Shown here: positions 58,906 to 64,000 of the stretch, piece after piece
How the letters are laid out: each line of letters begins with the position of its first letter
Position numbering within the stretch: the stretch's first letter is position 1
From: Blasia pusilla
Taxonomy: Eukaryota > Marchantiophyta > Marchantiopsida > Blasiales
Length of the DNA: 64,000 bases
Direction of reading: 5' to 3'
Assembly (NCBI GenBank): GCA_050084515.1
Contig: CM114272.1
Span: 124,001 to 188,000, forward strand
The notes under the pieces: model-generated
The model's input: only the letters and a program-made list of their open reading frames with translations
Told to the model about the DNA's origin: nothing
The model's database searches: none
Made by a program: the position numbers and the translations under genes

Positions 58906-59947
58906 ACCTTGAATATGAGAGCATATGACTCCAATGTACGTGAAAAGGATGGGGGTAGCCATCCACATCACATCCCTCCGGCAACCACTATCCACTTTGG
59001 GGAAGGGGGTTTTTGTTGGCAGGGGTATGGATTTGAGAATCAACTTTATGGTCTTGTAGACAAGTATAAAAATGTCCGCCCATATCGTGGTGCAAGGCTA
59101 TATCGCGGGGTGACTTGAGCAATTACATCCTCCAAGCGTGATATATGTGATATCGCATACGTTCTTAGACTAGGAAATGCACATGAACGCACGTGAATGT
59201 TGGCATGTACTAAACCTCCCACGCAAAAAATTGCATAGAAACAAACCATATCAATGAAAGCATATATGGGAATCATTACTTAAGTGGGACCTAGATGATA
59301 TGGGTTGCATCGATCCTATGCCACTATGTGGGCATCAACCTTCCTTACACACACCCACCTCTACATCTAACATCGACTGCATGGGCATAAGACTATCCTC
59401 TAAGAGGAATCACCAATGACAAACACCTCCACATGCCTATGGGACTCATGTGCTTCGAGCATTCAAGTCAACATGTGGTAATCACATAATCTTGTGGCAT
59501 ATTATGGCTTACTCTCGTTCCAAGATTCGGAGACTAATGGGATAATGTCAAAGGTCTACGTTCAGCAACTAATGTGACATCAAATATGATTATTGGAAAT
59601 TTTCTGTGGAAGGCTAATTTAGAAAAATGAGAAATGAGAAATTGAGTAAATATGGGGTAGTAGATAGACTTAATGGTAGGTCCTTGGGGGTGGATTGGTT
59701 CCACTTGAAGCTCCATTGCGAGTACACTCCAACCCCTATCAATCCAACCCCTATCAATGGCTTTTGATACACACGCTCTTTAATTTGATTCTCTCTCTAC
59801 CACAAATTTTCGAGTTACTTAGAATCCACATAATCTATTCTGTTAAATTTTCGCTAATGGCACTTGCACTACATTTGCAAGGGAGCCAAAACATCCTCAC
59901 AAACCCAAAAAGACAGTACTTTATTTTTAACTTCTAAGCATTTAAAT
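58906..59947. other. intergenic, no gene seen
   Basis: No recognisable coding region or ordered repeat. Confidence 0.4.
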
Positions 59948-60224
59948 TATTTATGGGCAATAAGTATGCATGAAGATAGATGAGAAAAACTCCATAGGCC
60001 TAGATCCACGGTATTATGTCCCAGTTTAAAGGTAAGAGCTAATAATTTACAGGAATGTTTTTTTTTATGTATCATGACAATTATTTATGGAGAGTAAATA
60101 TGGAGAATAAGGATGTAGTTGAGAAAAACTCTATAGGCCTTGACCCACAATATTAGGTCCCCAGTGTTAGAGGTGAAAGCTAATAATTTACAGAAAAATC
60201 TTTTTCTTTATGCATCATGACAAT
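59948..60224. repeat. two-copy tandem repeat of about 138 bp
   Basis: Both units share TTATTTATGG, GAGAAAAACT, TATAGGCCT, GAGCTAATAATTTACAG / AAGCTAATAATTTACAG and ATGCATCATGACAA-type ends. Unit 1 is about 59948-60082 and unit 2 about 60083-60224, with moderate divergence. Confidence 0.75.
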
Positions 60225-60965
60225 GAGGAAGACGAGTTTCAGTTGTGATGCTACCACGAAATCCTTACGGGCATACATATCGGAGAAACTTCGACGCACT
60301 GCTGAGAAACTTGAGAGTCGGTAGATCTGGAGACGAACGTTCGGGACGAGAAGATTTAATGGGTGATGGAGGAGATTCAATCGCGCATCGTCAAATCGCA
60401 GTTCTGGAACTTACCGTCGCGAGACTGCCGTGGATTCTCGTGAGCAGTTTGGAAAATGCCTACAGCGACGTGAGTAGTGATGGCGGAAAGCTTTTGATAG
60501 CGGTGCCGGTTTTGCTCTAGATTTCTTTTCTCCGCGTTCTAGTCTCGAACTGAGAGCGAGAACTGTAAGCGCTTCACGAACGACGGAACAGGTCTGTAGA
60601 AGCCCCGCAGACGACGAAATCGTGCGAGGAGAGAGTAATCGGCATATTCGGGAAAAGAGTATTAATTAGATTAAAAAAGTTACACACATGAAATCGAGCG
60701 AGGAATCTCAAGTCCGGTTCACTCGCAGTGCTGAGGACTCGCCCCGGCCTACCAAAAGACGGTCTAAGAGTAATAACGATTGTACATATAAGCTGCTGAG
60801 ATTTCTAAAGCTAAGCAGAAATGAAAACCTCAGCGCTAGCGGCTTCAGTGAGAAGTGTTGTAGATCCTGCAAAGACGAGCTTACCCCCGAGAGCAGCGTT
60901 GAGTGATGAAATCAGTCCGCCAAGCATTTGCCTGTGCATTCACAAACCACAGAACAAAAAAGACT
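60225..60965. other. spacer downstream of THIC, possible unannotated exon
   Basis: Composition becomes gene-like from about 60240. A 91-codon plus-strand stretch (60245-60520) and a minus-strand stretch (60180-60380) are open, but neither has recognisable similarity. Part of this is the 3' flank of THIC. Confidence 0.35.
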
Positions 60966-61090
60966 GGCACGCTCCCTACGCAGGAATTATCCTGTTCAGG
61001 TGCGAAGGGACTCTCTCAGCCTGTTCTGATGGGCAGCAGCGCTAGCAGTGAAGCCAGCACAGCCTCGATCAGAACAAGCACCCCTGGTGC
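60966..61090 (-). ncRNA. TPP riboswitch in the THIC 3' region
   Basis: On the minus strand the conserved TPP aptamer elements appear in order: CAGGGGTGCTTG; a 9-bp P3 stem (TGTTCTGAT / ATCAGAACA) closing a variable loop; GGCTGAGAGAG with the CTGAGA box (61014-61019); CACCTGAAC; GGATAAT (60986-60992); and GCGTAGGGA (60973-60981). It lies about 840 bp downstream of the THIC stop codon, on the same strand. In plants this aptamer controls 3' splicing and 3'-end processing of THIC mRNA in response to thiamin pyrophosphate, lowering expression when TPP is high. Confidence 0.95.
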
Positions 61091-61900
61091 CGAGGCTCAT
61101 TAGCCATTTCCCATGATCAAGAACCACATGTCACAGCTATGATCTCAACACAAGACACTCTCTCACGTACGCAGGCATTAGCATGTCGACCCACACGCGA
61201 CGGGTACAGATGTGGGTTCTCTGGATCCGCTTTATGATCCCGAGTTCACTCAGCCCAAAGGATGTATTGCAATGTGAAGCATATTAAGGACGAAACATCA
61301 AGAACAATGTCTCCGTCCTCGCAGACACGGTCTAGGCAGTCTCTGCTCTTCCTTACATAAACTACCCTCTACAAGAGATTCCTCGAAAGTACGTTTACAG
61401 AGACCACAACTCAAAACTGCAAGGCCATGATGCAGGAACGAGTACATTTACCTGACCGACCGATTCTACTTTGCAGTTAGGAGGATGACTACAAGTTTGG
61501 GCATCTACAGTCTGTACACAGGTCAGGGACGACCCTTTCACAAGCGAGCCTGTCGCATTCTATAGCTTCGTGCGGACGTCCTTTCAGTGGGAGGTACCCG
61601 ACTCGCCGCTCCCCTGTTCGCCTCCGGCACCACCTGCACGCACACACACCCAAATCGAGATCCAGAGCATTAGCCGGCGCGAAGGGATTTCTGCGTCCGG
61701 TGGTCGCATACATACGTCGTAAACGCAGAGGGTGAAATGCTAGGAATGCCTCGAAAACTGTAGAAGCCGAGGCAATCGTCGAAAGCTTGAATCCCTCATC
61801 TACGCGCTGATTCGCATCGACCGCAGCGAAACGGAGGGACACTAGGACTGAAGTTGCCGCTGTGACGCGAGCAAGAGGCGGGGGAGGGGGGGGAGTTTGG

Positions 61901-61907
61901 CACTTAC
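61901..61907 (-). promoter_or_regulatory. 5' splice site of a 3'-UTR intron in THIC
   Basis: The minus-strand sequence AATCT|GTAAGTG places a strong donor 20 nt after the THIC stop codon. An intron right after the stop, with the TPP aptamer further downstream, is the arrangement known for plant THIC. The acceptor was not fixed. Confidence 0.6.
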
Positions 61908-61927
61908 AGATTTCGGCCGGTCTACAA

Positions 61928-64000
<2,073 letters not shown>

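Overview
This is a nuclear plant window. It has intron-rich genes with GT..AG introns, an ent-kaurene oxidase, an SDE3-type RNA helicase, a plant nucleotide-sugar transporter, and THIC with a TPP riboswitch in its 3' untranslated region. The kaurene oxidase resembles moss and lycophyte forms as I remember them, and the long repeat-filled spacers fit a non-seed land plant (bryophyte or lycophyte). I cannot name the species.

Layout: (1) 316-639 (+) is the last exon of an unidentified gene; it converges on a seven-exon ROCK1-like nucleotide-sugar transporter (987-3913, -), whose promoter and first exon are duplicated just upstream. (2) 5.7-7.0 kb holds a broken hAT-type transposase. (3) About 8.1-15.76 kb is a decayed Ty3/gypsy retrotransposon with gag, CCHC knuckle, protease, reverse transcriptase/RNase H, integrase and one LTR. 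Between protease and reverse transcriptase it carries a cytosine-C5 DNA methyltransferase domain (11.04-11.84 kb); this is the most striking feature of the window. (4) 17.8-30.1 kb is a 20-exon SDE3/MOV10-like RNA helicase (+); all splice phases agree and give 1,110 aa. (5) 36.9-41.1 kb is an eight-exon ent-kaurene oxidase (CYP701, -; 548 aa), with exons of an unidentified minus-strand gene just upstream. (6) 42.6-60 kb is AT-rich and gene-poor: a PIF1-like helicase pseudogene, a solo LTR of the same gypsy family in opposite orientation, a domain rich in ATGAC/GTCAT, a ~180-bp satellite (about seven copies), a long unidentified decayed coding region, and GC-rich inverted-repeat elements. (7) 60.97-63.73 kb is the 3' part of THIC (-), with its riboswitch downstream of the stop codon.

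The functional genes do not form one pathway: glycosylation precursor transport, RNA silencing or RNA processing, gibberellin/kaurane biosynthesis and thiamin biosynthesis are separate jobs. Common themes are a SINE-like repeat family in introns of the SDE3 and kaurene oxidase genes (always in the sense orientation of the host gene), and mobile elements at very different stages of decay. The retrotransposon methyltransferase stands out because it is decayed to about the same degree as gag and pol, so it looks like a resident part of the element.
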